From NCBI RefSeq assembly GCF_014201115.1, contig NZ_JACHDO010000001.1:1-64000 (forward strand): a stretch of 64,000 nt of DNA. The letters run 5' to 3'. Positions 9,196-18,092 of this stretch are shown one piece after another. Every line of letters starts with the position of its first letter. Within the stretch, counting starts at the first letter, position 1. The notes under the pieces were generated by a model. The model saw nothing but the letters and a program-made list of their open reading frames with translations, did not search any database and was not told the DNA's origin. Both the position numbers and the translations under genes were made by a program. Source of the stretch: Nocardiopsis metallicus. Its GTDB lineage: Bacteria > Actinomycetota > Actinomycetes > Streptosporangiales > Streptosporangiaceae.

Positions 9196-9723
9196 ATGGC
9201 CCACGTGATCCTCGGGATGCTCCTCATTTCCCAGCAGTCCCTCTACGACCTCATCAAGACGTTCGGGCACACGGTCTCGCTCTTCTACAGCGCCAGTGCC
9301 GGAAGCATCAAACGCGCCTTGGACGGCCTGCTGTCCCGGGGGCTGATCGAGGTGGCCAGCGTCGACCCAGGAGCACGCGGTCGCAAGGTGTACCGGGTCA
9401 CCGAGACCGGCCGCGAGGAGTTCCGGACCTGGATGACGGGAGACCTCATGGGCACGGACACCGAGGTCGCGGCCCTGTCCCGGCTGTACTTCCTGGGCCT
9501 GCTCGCCCCGCAGGAGCGCGGCCCGGTACTGGAGCGGATCATCGAGAGCTACGAGTCCGACCTGTCCCGGCTCACGGCGCTCAACGAACAGATCGAGGGC
9601 CGGGAGGTTCCCGAGGGGCACCAGGACGTCATCGCCTACCAGCGCGCCACCCTCGACTACGGCCTGGCCACCCAACGCTTCGCCATCGATTGGTTCCGGG
9701 CCCAGGCTGACCGCTACCGATAA
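9196..9723 (+). CDS. PadR-family transcriptional regulator
   Basis: The 175-residue protein has the PadR winged helix (residues 1-85; MAHVILGMLLISQQSLYDL, SAGSIKRALDGLLSRGLIE, YRVTETGREEFRTWM) followed by the C-terminal coiled-coil dimerisation domain (Vir_act_alpha_C-like, about 95-170). PadR proteins usually repress a nearby gene or their own. The 81-bp region shared with the divergent DUF6157 gene contains a short inverted repeat, GTCTA at 9164-9168 and TAGAC at 9184-9188, that could be an operator. This is weak evidence. Confidence 0.88.
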   Translation: MAHVILGMLLISQQSLYDLIKTFGHTVSLFYSASAGSIKRALDGLLSRGLIEVASVDPGARGRKVYRVTETGREEFRTWMTGDLMGTDTEVAALSRLYFLGLLAPQERGPVLERIIESYESDLSRLTALNEQIEGREVPEGHQDVIAYQRATLDYGLATQRFAIDWFRAQADRYR

Positions 9724-9914
9724 GCCCTCCGGACAGGATGAAGGGCATGCCGACACCAGCACGGGCTCGGGACCCGCGACCCCTTCTGCCCCATCCGTGG
9801 CGGGCCCGGCCCTGCTCTGCCGGGCCTGGGTGGACGCCTCCTTCGTTCACTGGGCCGTCGGTCTGTTGGGTTTCCCCGGCTTCTCGCTGGCCTCGAACGC
9901 ACGACTGGAAGCGG

Positions 9915-10409
9915 ATGGACGTGAAGGAGATCGTCAAGCAGAGCGCCCGTGCACTCCTGTTCGACAGGGACCGACGACTGGTGTTCATCAAGCGCACCGA
10001 ACCGGGCCAGGAGCCGTACTGGGTCTCGGTGGGCGGAGGTCTGGAAACGGAGGACGCTGATGCCGAAGCCGCGTTGCACCGCGAGGTCTGCGAGGAACTG
10101 GGCGGAAAGATCGACGGGGTTCGCCAGGTCCTCCTCATCACTGACGACTTCCTCGAAGGCGTGAGCCTCCAGCACATCTTCCTCGCCCGTCTGGTCTCCA
10201 TGGACCTGAGCCGACGTACGGGTGCCGAATTCACCGAGCCCGGCCGCGGCACCTACGAGGTGGCCACCGTTCCTGCCACCCGTGAGGCTATTGCGGGCAT
10301 CCGTCTCTTGCCGCCTTCGCTCGCAGAGTTCGCTCAGGCGAACATCCACGGCCTTCCCGCGCTGCTGAACCAGGGCGAAAAGGCGCCAGAGGAGACCGGG
10401 ACTCCGTGA
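9915..10409 (+). CDS. NUDIX hydrolase
   Basis: The chosen ATG at 9915 (after GGAAG) gives a 164-residue protein starting MDVKEIVKQSARALLFD, directly at the NUDIX fold. About 60 extra upstream codons are open but lack family likeness. The NUDIX box region (YWVSVGGGLETED then AALHREVCEELGG) keeps the REVCEELG helix; the leading GX5E part is slightly irregular. Such proteins hydrolyse nucleoside diphosphate-X compounds. The substrate is not evident. It stands alone between PadR and a small convergent gene. Confidence 0.85.
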   Translation: MDVKEIVKQSARALLFDRDRRLVFIKRTEPGQEPYWVSVGGGLETEDADAEAALHREVCEELGGKIDGVRQVLLITDDFLEGVSLQHIFLARLVSMDLSRRTGAEFTEPGRGTYEVATVPATREAIAGIRLLPPSLAEFAQANIHGLPALLNQGEKAPEETGTP

Positions 10410-10538
10410 CCGGGATCGGTATTCCGTTGGTTCCGACAGCGGTGGCAAGTCGACGCGGGTAAGCAGCAGGCCCACTCGTGGACTACCGCTGGTGGGGCCC
10501 TGGTTCCACGTCCCGTGCCACTGCCGGCTGAGGCGCCG

Positions 10539-10760
10539 TCAGTCCTTTTCGTGTTTGCAGTTGAGGCGGCGGGCCCAGCCCAGGCGTTCTTCGAAGTGTT
10601 TGGGGTCGGACGGTGCGAGCTGGAGCTGGGACATGTGTGATCCGCAGGGGCACTTGAGCGTGTAGTGCTCCGGCGGGTCCTCGATCTGCCAGCCCAGGGC
10701 GTTCAGCTTCTCGAGGGTGACCTGGCCGTCCGGTCGGGGGTGCTTCTTCCAGTAGCCCAC
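10539..10760 (-). CDS. Small conserved hypothetical protein, loosely HicA-like
   Basis: The 73-residue protein starts at GTG 10758-10760 with a strong AGGAGG 6 bp upstream. It opens MGYWKKHPRPDGQ, has LNALGWQIEDPPEHYTLKCPCGSH spread over residues 19-42, and ends in a basic helix with a further cysteine. The order helix, GW-containing strand, then a GSH segment recalls the dsRNA-binding-like HicA/YcfA toxins. No HicB-like antitoxin is adjacent, and the three cysteines are unusual for HicA, so this is a weak resemblance only. Confidence 0.5.
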   Translation of the reverse strand: MGYWKKHPRPDGQVTLEKLNALGWQIEDPPEHYTLKCPCGSHMSQLQLAPSDPKHFEERLGWARRLNCKHEKD

Positions 10761-10892
10761 GGCTTCCTCCTCTGCGTGCTCTCACCGTGAATCCGGTACC
10801 GAGAGTGAAACCGTATCCCTTATTTTCCCAGTTCGCAGGGGTGCCGGCGCTGCCCCACCGGGGCCTCAGCCGCGGCAAGGGCGGAGCGCCGG

Positions 10893-10921
10893 CCGCCCGC
10901 ACCCCTTGCGTGGGCGGGCGG
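10893..10921 (-). terminator. GC hairpin after the helicase gene
   Basis: A perfect 8-bp stem (CCGCCCGC at 10893-10900 with GCGGGCGG at 10914-10921, 13-nt loop) lies 13 bp past the stop of the leftward helicase gene. There is no T-tract, as is common in actinomycetes. Confidence 0.4.
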
Positions 10922-10933
10922 CGGGCGCAGCTG

Positions 10934-13900
10934 TCACAGCCAGCGGGTGATTTTCTCCCGTGGGGTGTCCGGGCGGACCCACCACAGGCGTGCCTGCTTG
11001 TCCCAGCGGGCCCTGACCTCGCGTTTGGCCCTGTCCTTCTCCCCGAAGGGGACCTGGAGGTACAGGCGGCCGTCCACTACCTCGCCGATAGTGGGGGCGC
11101 CCGTTGGCGGCGTCTGTTCGTTACGGGCATGGTGGGTGTGCCGCAGGGGCTGGTCACGGCGGGCCTGATCCACGATGCGGCGGACTCGTTCGCAGGCATC
11201 CGGGTCGGTCAGGCGCATCATGAGGTCGGTCGGTCCGTTGCTGGAGAGCAGGTTCAGGGAACCGTGCCAGAGCACTGTGCCGTCCAGGACCACGACCTTC
11301 TCGTGCATGCGCTCGCGGGGCCGCACCTCGCAGCCCTCTTCCTGGAGGCGCTGGATCTGGGCCCGGTGCCGTTCGGCCTGTTGGTCCTGGTAGTCGCTGA
11401 CCGGGCGGGTGAACACGGTGACCCGCACACCCTGGGCGATAAGGGGGGTCAGGTGCTTGAGCCAGCGTTCGACCGGCCTCTTGTTGAGGAAGGCGCAGTA
11501 GATCTCGATGCTCTCGGTGGTCCGGGCCAGGTCCCATTCCAGTGCCTTGGTCACCTCGTCGGCGGGGAAGAAGGCGGGGCGGCGCAGTTCCTCCTCGCTG
11601 AGGCCGACGAGGTCGCCCGCAGTGCGGACGGGGACCAGTTCCTCGGCCGGGATCCGCTGGGCGATCTCCTCCAGGGTGTCGAGCATGATCACGGTCTCGC
11701 TGCCCGGCTTGAGGTGTTCGCGCAGGTGATCGACGTCGGCGACCACCACGAGGTGGTCCTGGGCGCGGCTCAGCGCCACGTTGAGCAGTCGGGCGGTGGA
11801 GGAGGACATCCCCGTACCGCTGTAGAAGAAGCCTGGCTTGTCCCCGGCCCCGGCGACGGTGTCCATGATGACCAGGGGGCGCTGACTGCCCTGGAAGCGG
11901 TGCACGGTGTCGGCCAGGCCCTCGTAGTCCTCGCCGAAGCGGTACTTCAAACTGCTGCGCAGATGCTTGACCTGGTCGCGGTAAGGGGCGATAACCGCCA
12001 TGCGCTCGACGGGCGGTACCGGCGCGTCGTGTTTGCGCCCGGGCAGGACTCCGTCGTACTGCAGACCGCGGACCAGCTCGTGAATGACGGCCTCGTGCAC
12101 CTGGTTCGACTTGTGGCGGCCCGTACCGTCGACTCGGACACGGCTGCCCGAGGTGTCCACGAGGACCACCGGCAGCTCCATCAGCGGCGAGTGCGGGAGC
12201 CGGGAACGGTCCTTGCGTCCGGTGACCAGCGGAGCGTCGCGGTAGGCGACCCGGTTGACCACGGCACAGATGTCGGGGCGCATCCGGTACTGCGTGTCCA
12301 GAGCGACCAGGCGGGGATCGTCGTTGACCCGCCCGGAGGGGGAGACCAGCCCCGCGGCGTGGAAGACGTCCCGGTCCATCCACTGCCGGGCATGCTCCCG
12401 TTCCTCGGGTTGGAGCTTCCTGGAGCCCGAAGCCTGGGTGATGGCGGGCAGCTGCCGGAAGTCCCCGGCGACGACGACGCGCTTGCCGGCCAGCCCGGCC
12501 GCGCACCAGGCGGAGGGGAGGTCCACCATCCCGGCCTCGTCGATGACCACGGTGTCCACCTCGTCCATGAGGCGGCGGCTCTGCAGCGCCTTGGACAGAG
12601 TCGTACCCATGATCCGGCACCGGGAGCGGACCGCTTCCATCAGCCCGTCGAGCTCATCGCGGACCTCGGTGAGCTCGGGCTCGGCCCAGCCGATCAGCTC
12701 CTCCACCTCCTCAACGGAGGGCAGGCCGACAGTGGCTTCGAACGCGGAGTCCCGTTCCCGCACGCGTTCGGTGATCGCCGTGTTGATGTCCTCCAGGCGA
12801 TCGGTGGCGGCGTCGATCCGCTGCTCTACGTTGGTCAGCGTGGTGCGCAGGCGACTGCGCTCGTCGACGAGCCGGGCCAGCCGCTCGGCCTTGCGCTTGG
12901 CGAACATCCCGGAGGGGGCGCCGATCGCCTCGACGCTCGCGGCCACCTGGTCGAGTTCTCGCTGGAAGTGGGCGGCCTGGGTTCGGTGGCGGGAGATCTC
13001 GCGGGTGATCTCCTCGGCGAGGTCCTCCCCGCTCCCCAGCTCCTCCTCGGCCCGGGCGAGGCGTTCGTGAGCGTCGCGCTGGGCGGCGGCGACTTCGAGG
13101 ATCTCCTCCAGCTCCTCGGCCCGGGCGGACAGGTCAGCGCCCAACCGTTCGGCGATCATCTCCGGATCGATCACCGAACCGAACCGCTCCCGGAGTGAGG
13201 CCACCTCGATCTCCCCGGCCCGCTGCACCAGGCCGCTGTCGAAGCCGTCCTCGCCCTCGAACCTTTCACAGACCCGCTCCAGTGCCTGGTCGACGGCAAC
13301 GCGGGTGGGGGCCAGGAACAGGATGCGTTCACCGAGCCGGTGGGCGCCCTCGACGATGAGCGAGACCACCTCGGTCTTGCCGGTGCCGGGTGGGCCCCAG
13401 ATGAAGGTGACGCCGCTGCCCAGGGCCTGCTCCACGGCGCGGCGCTGGCCTTCGTTGAGCATCATGTCCCGGTACCCGCTGATGTACCGGTCCGGGGCGG
13501 CTAGAGTCCCGACCGCCGGGTCTCCTTCGCCGATGACCCAGGCGGCTGTGGTCACGTTCACGGGGCCGGGGTTGCGGCCGCAGTCGCGGATCCGGTCGGC
13601 GAGCGCGGCCAGCGATCGGGTCTCGTCCTCACGGAGCTGAACGTTTTTCGGACGGTGACCGAGATCGGCCTCCGTCGTGACGAGGATCTTCCCGTCGGGG
13701 TGGGCCGTGGCCGCGGCGTACTGCCAGGGACCGCCGGAACGGGAGAAGCGCACCAGGAGCTGCTCGGAGTCGAAGGACTCCTTCCAACGGTTGCAGGAGA
13801 ACAGGTACTCGTGGGGGTGCTCGGCATCGCCGACCCGGACGCGTTCGCCTTCCTTGAGGGAGACCTTCTCCTTGGTCCTGGCATCGTCGGCCAGCTGGGC

Positions 13901-13969
13901 CGTGATCTCGTGGGAGAGGGCGGTGAGGAAGTGGTCAGCGGGTTCGGGGAGTGTGCTCGGGGAAGTCAC
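10934..13969 (-). CDS. SF1 (UPF1/Dna2-like) helicase fused to a phospholipase D-type nuclease domain and a DUF5710 tail
   Basis: The 1011-residue protein starts at GTG 13969 after AAAGGG. It has an SF1 DNA/RNA helicase split by a long coiled-coil insert: Walker A GPPGTGKTE (about 192-200), coiled coil (about 270-430), Walker B VVIDEAGMVD, motif III GDFRQLPAI, LDTQYRMRPDI, and C-terminal motifs VHRFQGSQRPLV and LLNVALSRAQDHLVV. A PLD-like domain follows (about 800-950), with one HxK motif (MHEKVVVLDG, then HGSLNLLSSNGP). The last 45 residues (LYLQVPFGEKDRAK and ARWDKQARLWWV) match the DUF5710 fold found on plasmid and phage proteins. Helicase-PLD fusions are frequent in anti-phage and repair settings. 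The gene stands alone, so a single-gene nuclease-helicase defence role is possible but unproven. Confidence 0.88.
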   Translation of the reverse strand: MTSPSTLPEPADHFLTALSHEITAQLADDARTKEKVSLKEGERVRVGDAEHPHEYLFSCNRWKESFDSEQLLVRFSRSGGPWQYAAATAHPDGKILVTTEADLGHRPKNVQLREDETRSLAALADRIRDCGRNPGPVNVTTAAWVIGEGDPAVGTLAAPDRYISGYRDMMLNEGQRRAVEQALGSGVTFIWGPPGTGKTEVVSLIVEGAHRLGERILFLAPTRVAVDQALERVCERFEGEDGFDSGLVQRAGEIEVASLRERFGSVIDPEMIAERLGADLSARAEELEEILEVAAAQRDAHERLARAEEELGSGEDLAEEITREISRHRTQAAHFQRELDQVAASVEAIGAPSGMFAKRKAERLARLVDERSRLRTTLTNVEQRIDAATDRLEDINTAITERVRERDSAFEATVGLPSVEEVEELIGWAEPELTEVRDELDGLMEAVRSRCRIMGTTLSKALQSRRLMDEVDTVVIDEAGMVDLPSAWCAAGLAGKRVVVAGDFRQLPAITQASGSRKLQPEEREHARQWMDRDVFHAAGLVSPSGRVNDDPRLVALDTQYRMRPDICAVVNRVAYRDAPLVTGRKDRSRLPHSPLMELPVVLVDTSGSRVRVDGTGRHKSNQVHEAVIHELVRGLQYDGVLPGRKHDAPVPPVERMAVIAPYRDQVKHLRSSLKYRFGEDYEGLADTVHRFQGSQRPLVIMDTVAGAGDKPGFFYSGTGMSSSTARLLNVALSRAQDHLVVVADVDHLREHLKPGSETVIMLDTLEEIAQRIPAEELVPVRTAGDLVGLSEEELRRPAFFPADEVTKALEWDLARTTESIEIYCAFLNKRPVERWLKHLTPLIAQGVRVTVFTRPVSDYQDQQAERHRAQIQRLQEEGCEVRPRERMHEKVVVLDGTVLWHGSLNLLSSNGPTDLMMRLTDPDACERVRRIVDQARRDQPLRHTHHARNEQTPPTGAPTIGEVVDGRLYLQVPFGEKDRAKREVRARWDKQARLWWVRPDTPREKITRWL

Positions 13970-14213
13970 TGGACCCTTTCGGCATCGTCAGCACAGGAGG
14001 AACCACGGGGGAACCGACGTTCAGGAGTATGCCTCACGGTGATGACGTTCCGCAGGGAGCCGTGTTCGGGGAGTTGACGAAGCGTTGGGCAGGTGTGGGG
14101 AGGGGTGCCTGATCGCCGTTCCTCTGGTTCGTCCGCCGGGCTGCGCCACCGGGCCGGGTATCCGGCCGATCGATTCGGTTCTCCCGGGGAAGCCGGGGAG
14201 GCAGAATGGCCGC

Positions 14214-15233
14214 ATGCTCCACGTCCTGATCCTGCGCTACACCGCCGACGCGGAAGCGGTGGCCTCCCACCTGCCCGATCACATCGGCTACCTGGACAAG
14301 CACCATTCCCGCGGCTTGTTCTTGTTGTCCGGCCGGACCCTCCCCGCCGAGTCCGGAGAAGTCATCCTGGCACGCGGAGAGCGAGACGAGATCGAAGCCG
14401 TGGCGGGGCAGGACCCCCTCTTCCGCCACGGGCTCTGCGCCTATGAGATCCTCTCCGCTGATCCGGGTCTGTCCCACCCCGACCTGAGCACGCTGCTGGG
14501 CTCGCCAACCGCTTCCAGCAACACGGTGTCCGCCCCGCCCTTCCCATGGGCGGTCCAGGAGTACCGAGGGCTCCGTCCGGGCGCCACCGGGCTTGACACG
14601 GTGCTCTCCGGGAAGCCCGTTGGGGTGGTCGCGCACCGGGCCGGCACCGCCGTGCTCGCGGCGCTGCGGGCGGGGCAGCCGGAGGCAGCCGACACGGCCC
14701 GCAGGTGCGTCCGGGAACTGCGCGAGAGGGATTGGCCGGGAGACGGCCTGCTCGCCGACGCGTTGGACCGGGCCCTGGAGGACGAGGCCGCCGACACGGA
14801 GCTCGCGCCCGTCCCCGTCGACCTGGAGGACTTGGCCGATGCTGCGGGCTCCGGCCCCGCCGAGGGGGAGGGTGCCCTCGACCCCGTGACGGGTGAGGTC
14901 CTGCCCGCAGCCTTCCTGGAATTCGATGCCCTCCAGGACGGTGACGAACTCGACTGGGACCGCCTGATCACGGTCGAGTCCGACAGCACGGACGCCTACC
15001 GGGACATGGCGGACTTCACCGAGACGGTCGCCGACGTCGACCTGCGCGGGCGCCTGCGGCAGCGGCTCGACGGGCGCGGGGCGTTCAGGCGGTTCAAGAA
15101 CACGGTCCACGGAGAGGGCGGGGACACCCTGTCCTCGTGGACGATCTTCAGCGAGGAACGTGGCCTGGGACGTGCCCGCCAGTGGCTCGCCGACCACGGC
15201 TACCGGCCGGACGAAAGGACCGCCCTGCGGTGA
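14214..15233 (+). CDS. YciI-like domain fused to UPF0158 domain
   Basis: The ATG at 14214, preceded by GGGGAGG, gives 339 residues. Residues 1-95 form a YciI-type alpha-beta barrel (MLHVLILRYTADAE, then YLDKHHSRGLFLLSGRT, DPLFRHGLCAYEIL), a fold used by small dehydrochlorinase-like enzymes. The C-terminal part (about 200-339) matches UPF0158: VDLEDLAD, LDPVTGEVLP, DRLITVESDSTDAYRDMADF, GAFRRFKNTV, and a final W..F....ARQWL segment. A low-complexity linker and a helical region lie between them. These domains are normally separate proteins, so this is either a real fusion or the product of a deletion. The next, decayed gene overlaps its stop by 4 bp. Confidence 0.75.
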   Translation: MLHVLILRYTADAEAVASHLPDHIGYLDKHHSRGLFLLSGRTLPAESGEVILARGERDEIEAVAGQDPLFRHGLCAYEILSADPGLSHPDLSTLLGSPTASSNTVSAPPFPWAVQEYRGLRPGATGLDTVLSGKPVGVVAHRAGTAVLAALRAGQPEAADTARRCVRELRERDWPGDGLLADALDRALEDEAADTELAPVPVDLEDLADAAGSGPAEGEGALDPVTGEVLPAAFLEFDALQDGDELDWDRLITVESDSTDAYRDMADFTETVADVDLRGRLRQRLDGRGAFRRFKNTVHGEGGDTLSSWTIFSEERGLGRARQWLADHGYRPDERTALR

Positions 15234-16398
15234 GCCCCTACCAGCACTACGACTTCCTCGCCCTGGACCGGCCCTTGGACGGGGGCCAGCGTGCCGAACT
15301 GAGGGCCCTGGCCAGCCGGGCGAGTATCACCGCGCCCTCGTTCACCAACGAGTAGCACCGGGGAGACTTCCGCGGTGACCCGGCTCGGCTGATACGCACC
15401 CACTTCGACGTGTTCGCCTACTTCGCCGAGCGGGGCACGCGGTGGATCATGATCTCCGCCCCGAGCACGATCCTGAGGCCCTCCGACATCGAGCCCTACC
15501 TGTTGACCTAGGACGCCCGCTTCACCAGGGGCGGCGGCCGGACCGTCGTGTCCTTGACCGCCCAGGACGAGGAGACCGATTTCGTCGATTTCCCGGCGGG
15601 CCTGGCGGTGATCGCTCCGGTCCGTGCCGAGTTGCTGGGCGGTGATCGGCGTCTGCTGTATCTCGCGTGGCTGTTGTCGGTACAGGCCGACGACGAACTC
15701 GACGACGAAGAGATGGAACCCCCGGTCCCCGCGGGGTTGGGTGACCTGAGCGCATTCCTGCGCGTGGTCGCGGAGTTCCTGCGCATCGACCCGGACCTGA
15801 TCACGGTGGCCGCGCGTGTCTCCTCCCCTCTGCCGACCGTAGGCGCCAGGGGAGAGGCGATGCCGAGGTGGATTGAGGACCTACCAGCCCAGGAGAAGAA
15901 CCGCCTCCTGGGACTGGTGCTCGAGGGAAAGGCCGCCCGGGCTCGGGCCCGGATGCTCCAGACCTACCAGGGGAACGGGCGCGAGGCCCCGGCGGCGGAG
16001 GGAGCCCGGACCGTGCGGGAGCTGTGGGCCGCAGCGGGGGAGCTGCTGGGGAGCTGCGGGCCCGCAGGGCTCGGGAGGAGGCCGCTGCCCGGGAAGCACG
16101 CCTCGACGGCCTGGCCGAACGGCGCGATTCCGCGTGGCAGGAGGTCGAGGACCGTATCGCCACCAAGCTTCCCGGGGAGTACGACCGGGCCGTGTCACTC
16201 CTGGCGGATCTGCACGCCCTCGCCGATCGTGAAGGGGAACGGGCAGCCTTCACACGACCGCTGCGGGAACTACGTGAACGGCACCGCCGCAAGAGCGGGC
16301 TCCAACGGCGCATGGACGAGGTCCGTCCCGGGCCCGTTCCGTTCCCGGAGCACCGCCTGTGGGAAGCGGTGGTCCGCTTCCATGAGCGATCACGGTGA
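15230..16398 (+). pseudogene. Decayed actinobacterial hypothetical gene (coiled-coil protein of about 390 aa)
   Basis: A GTG overlapping the upstream stop starts a frame beginning SPYQHYDFLALDRPLD, a beginning familiar from a conserved actinobacterial family of about 400 residues. It is broken by TAG at 15353-15355 (after SFTNE) and TAG at 15509-15511 (after PYLLT), yet both sides stay in family register (HRGDFRGDP; YLAWLLSVQADDELDDEE). Near 16030-16060 the register moves to another frame, which carries the C-terminal coiled coil (REARLDGLAERRDSAWQEV, IATKLPGEYDRAV, LRELRERHRRKSGL). Two stops and one frameshift make a non-functional copy likely. The function of the family is unknown. Confidence 0.75.
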
Positions 16399-16410
16399 CG
16401 TCACCGTGCC

Positions 16411-16513
16411 CGTGCACCCTCTGGTGCGCCCCCGGCAACGCAAAAGCCCCTGACCGTTGCGCTTTCGCGCTGGTCAGGGGCTTGAGCCTCTGGGGTGAGT
16501 GACGGGACTTGAA
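16411..16513. repeat. att repeat A: duplicate of the tRNA-His 3' end and its terminator
   Basis: These 103 bp match 56267-56369 at the same length and orientation with about ten mismatches. They contain a copy of the tRNA terminator (arms 16444-16455 and 16472-16483) and the exact last 23 nt of tRNA-His including CCA (16491-16513, minus-strand sense). Beyond 16513 the sequence leaves the tRNA and instead resembles the region at 24.36 kb. This is the picture expected for an attachment-site duplication made by integration at a tRNA 3' end. Confidence 0.75.
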
Positions 16514-16635
16514 TGTTGGTGGGGGAGTGGTGTGACCTGCGGTGATGCGAGAAGCCACAGGTAGTGGGGGATGTGGGTGCTCGGTTGTGCCGGGTCGGAG
16601 TGTGTCAAGTCGAATCGGACAGGGGCAGGTGATCG

Positions 16636-17724
16636 TCAGGCCGCTTCACGCAGGTCAGCGCTGTGCTGTGCGGTAGGCACGATGTCCGGCTCGTTGATCC
16701 ACGCGGCCTCGGGAAGAGCAGGAAGCACAGGCCTGCGGGTGAACCGCTGCGGATTGGCCGCGCGAAAGGCCTCAATGGCTTGCGCTCGCTTGTCCTGAAT
16801 CGCGTGCGCGGTGCCGATATGCACCGTGAAAGGAGTGTGCAGCCCGATCCCGGAGTGGTAGTGCTCGTGGTTGTAGTACTGGAAGAATCTGCGGCAGAAC
16901 CGCCGGGCTCCCTGAATGGACCCGAACCGGTCAGGAAACGCCGGGCAGTACTTCAGCGTCTTGAAATGCGCTTCGCTGTAGGGGTTGTCGTTGCTCGTCT
17001 TCGGCCTGGAGTGCGATTTGGTGATGCCGAGCATGGACAGCAGCTCGGAAACGGGCTGCGATGTCATCGCGGTACCGCGGTCGGAATGGATCACTTCGGC
17101 GGCGATCTGGCCGTTGGCCGCGATGGAGTTGGCGATGAACCCTTCGGCGATCTCGCCTGATTCTCTGGTGTGGATTTCCCAGTGCACCACGCACCGGGAG
17201 TAGATGTCGATCATGACGTACAGATCGAAGAACCTGCCCGGGCCGGGTCCACGCAGTTTCGTTATGTCATAGCTCCACACCTGGTTCGGGGCGTGGGCCA
17301 CCAGCTCGGGTTTGGTCTTGGGCGGGTGGGTGGCCTGGGCCCGCCGCTCCCGGCTCTGGCCGCGTTCGCGCAGCAGCCGGTACATCGTGGCCACCGAGCA
17401 CAGGTAGGTGCCCTCGTCCAGCAGGGCCGCCCACACCTGCCGGGGAGCTTTGTCCCGAAACCTCGTGCTGTTGAGGACTGCGATGATGTGTTCGCGTTCT
17501 TCGCTCTCCAGCCGGTTCGGGGGAGGCGTCCTGGCGGGTTCGGTCGGGGCGGAGGGGTTTCGGTCCCGGTTGCGGTAGTGGGTCGAGCGGTTGATGCCCG
17601 ACAGGCGACAGGACTCTTTGACGCCGGTATGCGGTTCGAGTTGGATTCGTGTGTTCTCGCGAACCTCGGTTACGAGTTCTCCGAGTCCGCGCTCTCGGAC
17701 ACGATCTCCAAGAGCGCGTGTGCT
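16636..17724 (-). CDS. IS3-family transposase OrfB (DDE integrase), read by -1 frameshift
   Basis: The catalytic half of the IS3 transposase. The N-terminal part contains the HTH_21-like stretch VKESCRLSGINRSTHYRNRD, followed by an rve/DDE integrase core: first Asp in SYDITKLRGPGPGRFFDLYV, second Asp in VIHSDRGTAMTS, and the catalytic Glu within NPYSEAHFKTLKY. The frame overlaps orfA and is entered in the -1 direction at the slippery heptamer GGGAAAA (minus strand, 17730-17724). If translated alone, the first usable GTG is at 17436 and would lack the HTH region, which favours the OrfAB fusion route. The ORF is intact, so the element may still be active. Confidence 0.88.
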   Translation of the reverse strand, partial: STRALGDRVRERGLGELVTEVRENTRIQLEPHTGVKESCRLSGINRSTHYRNRDRNPSAPTEPARTPPPNRLESEEREHIIAVLNSTRFRDKAPRQVWAALLDEGTYLCSVATMYRLLRERGQSRERRAQATHPPKTKPELVAHAPNQVWSYDITKLRGPGPGRFFDLYVMIDIYSRCVVHWEIHTRESGEIAEGFIANSIAANGQIAAEVIHSDRGTAMTSQPVSELLSMLGITKSHSRPKTSNDNPYSEAHFKTLKYCPAFPDRFGSIQGARRFCRRFFQYYNHEHYHSGIGLHTPFTVHIGTAHAIQDKRAQAIEAFRAANPQRFTRRPVLPALPEAAWINEPDIVPTAQHSADLREAA

Positions 17725-18092
17725 TTTCCCAGGATTTCCATGGCTGCCTCGGTCTGGGTCAGCTTCTTGGACATCCGGGCGTTGTCACGCTCAAGTTTGG
17801 CTTTCTCCCGGCGCAGCTGTTCCAGTTCGACCTGTTCAGGTGTCTTCTTTCTGGAAGTCGCCCCGGCCGGTGAGGTGCTCAGTTCGCCGCCATCTCTCTG
17901 TTTGCGCCAGAGCTGGATGCTGGAGTCGTAGAGTCCTTCCCTGCGCAGCAGGGCGCCTTTCTCGCCGGCGGGTGCGGTGTCGTATTCCTCCAGGACCCGC
18001 AGCTTGTAGGCGTGGGTGAAGGTCCGGCGCTTGGGCCGGGTGGCTCGAGGCCCTTCATCGTTGGTGTGGAGGTCGTGGTTGGTCATCGTCAC
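17670..18092 (-). CDS. IS3-family transposase OrfA (HTH/leucine zipper)
   Basis: This 140-residue protein has an HTH_8-type helix-turn-helix (residues 24-65; RTFTHAYKLRVLEEYDTA, REGLYDSSIQLWRKQRD) and a leucine-zipper-like coiled coil (about 85-130; VELEQLRREKAKLERDNARM) used to multimerise and bind the terminal repeats. The slippery sequence GGGAAAA lies near its 3' end in the correct phase (G GGA AAA) for the -1 shift that yields the OrfAB transposase. Confidence 0.88.
   Translation of the reverse strand: MTMTNHDLHTNDEGPRATRPKRRTFTHAYKLRVLEEYDTAPAGEKGALLRREGLYDSSIQLWRKQRDGGELSTSPAGATSRKKTPEQVELEQLRREKAKLERDNARMSKKLTQTEAAMEILGKAHALLEIVSESADSENS
17724..17730 (-). promoter_or_regulatory. Programmed -1 ribosomal frameshift heptamer GGGAAAA
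   Basis: On the minus strand the orfA codons read CTG GGA AAA, giving the X XXY YYZ heptamer G GGA AAA in the zero frame. A slip of one base back continues in the OrfB frame (next codon AGC). The position inside the overlap and the direction match IS3-family frameshifting. Confidence 0.7.

Noticed and set aside
10539..10760. A HicA-HicB toxin-antitoxin pair
   Set aside because: Only a loose HicA likeness and no antitoxin gene next to it.
10787..13198. An 803-codon plus-strand frame opposite the helicase gene
   Set aside because: The minus strand shows all helicase motifs; the plus frame has no family likeness.
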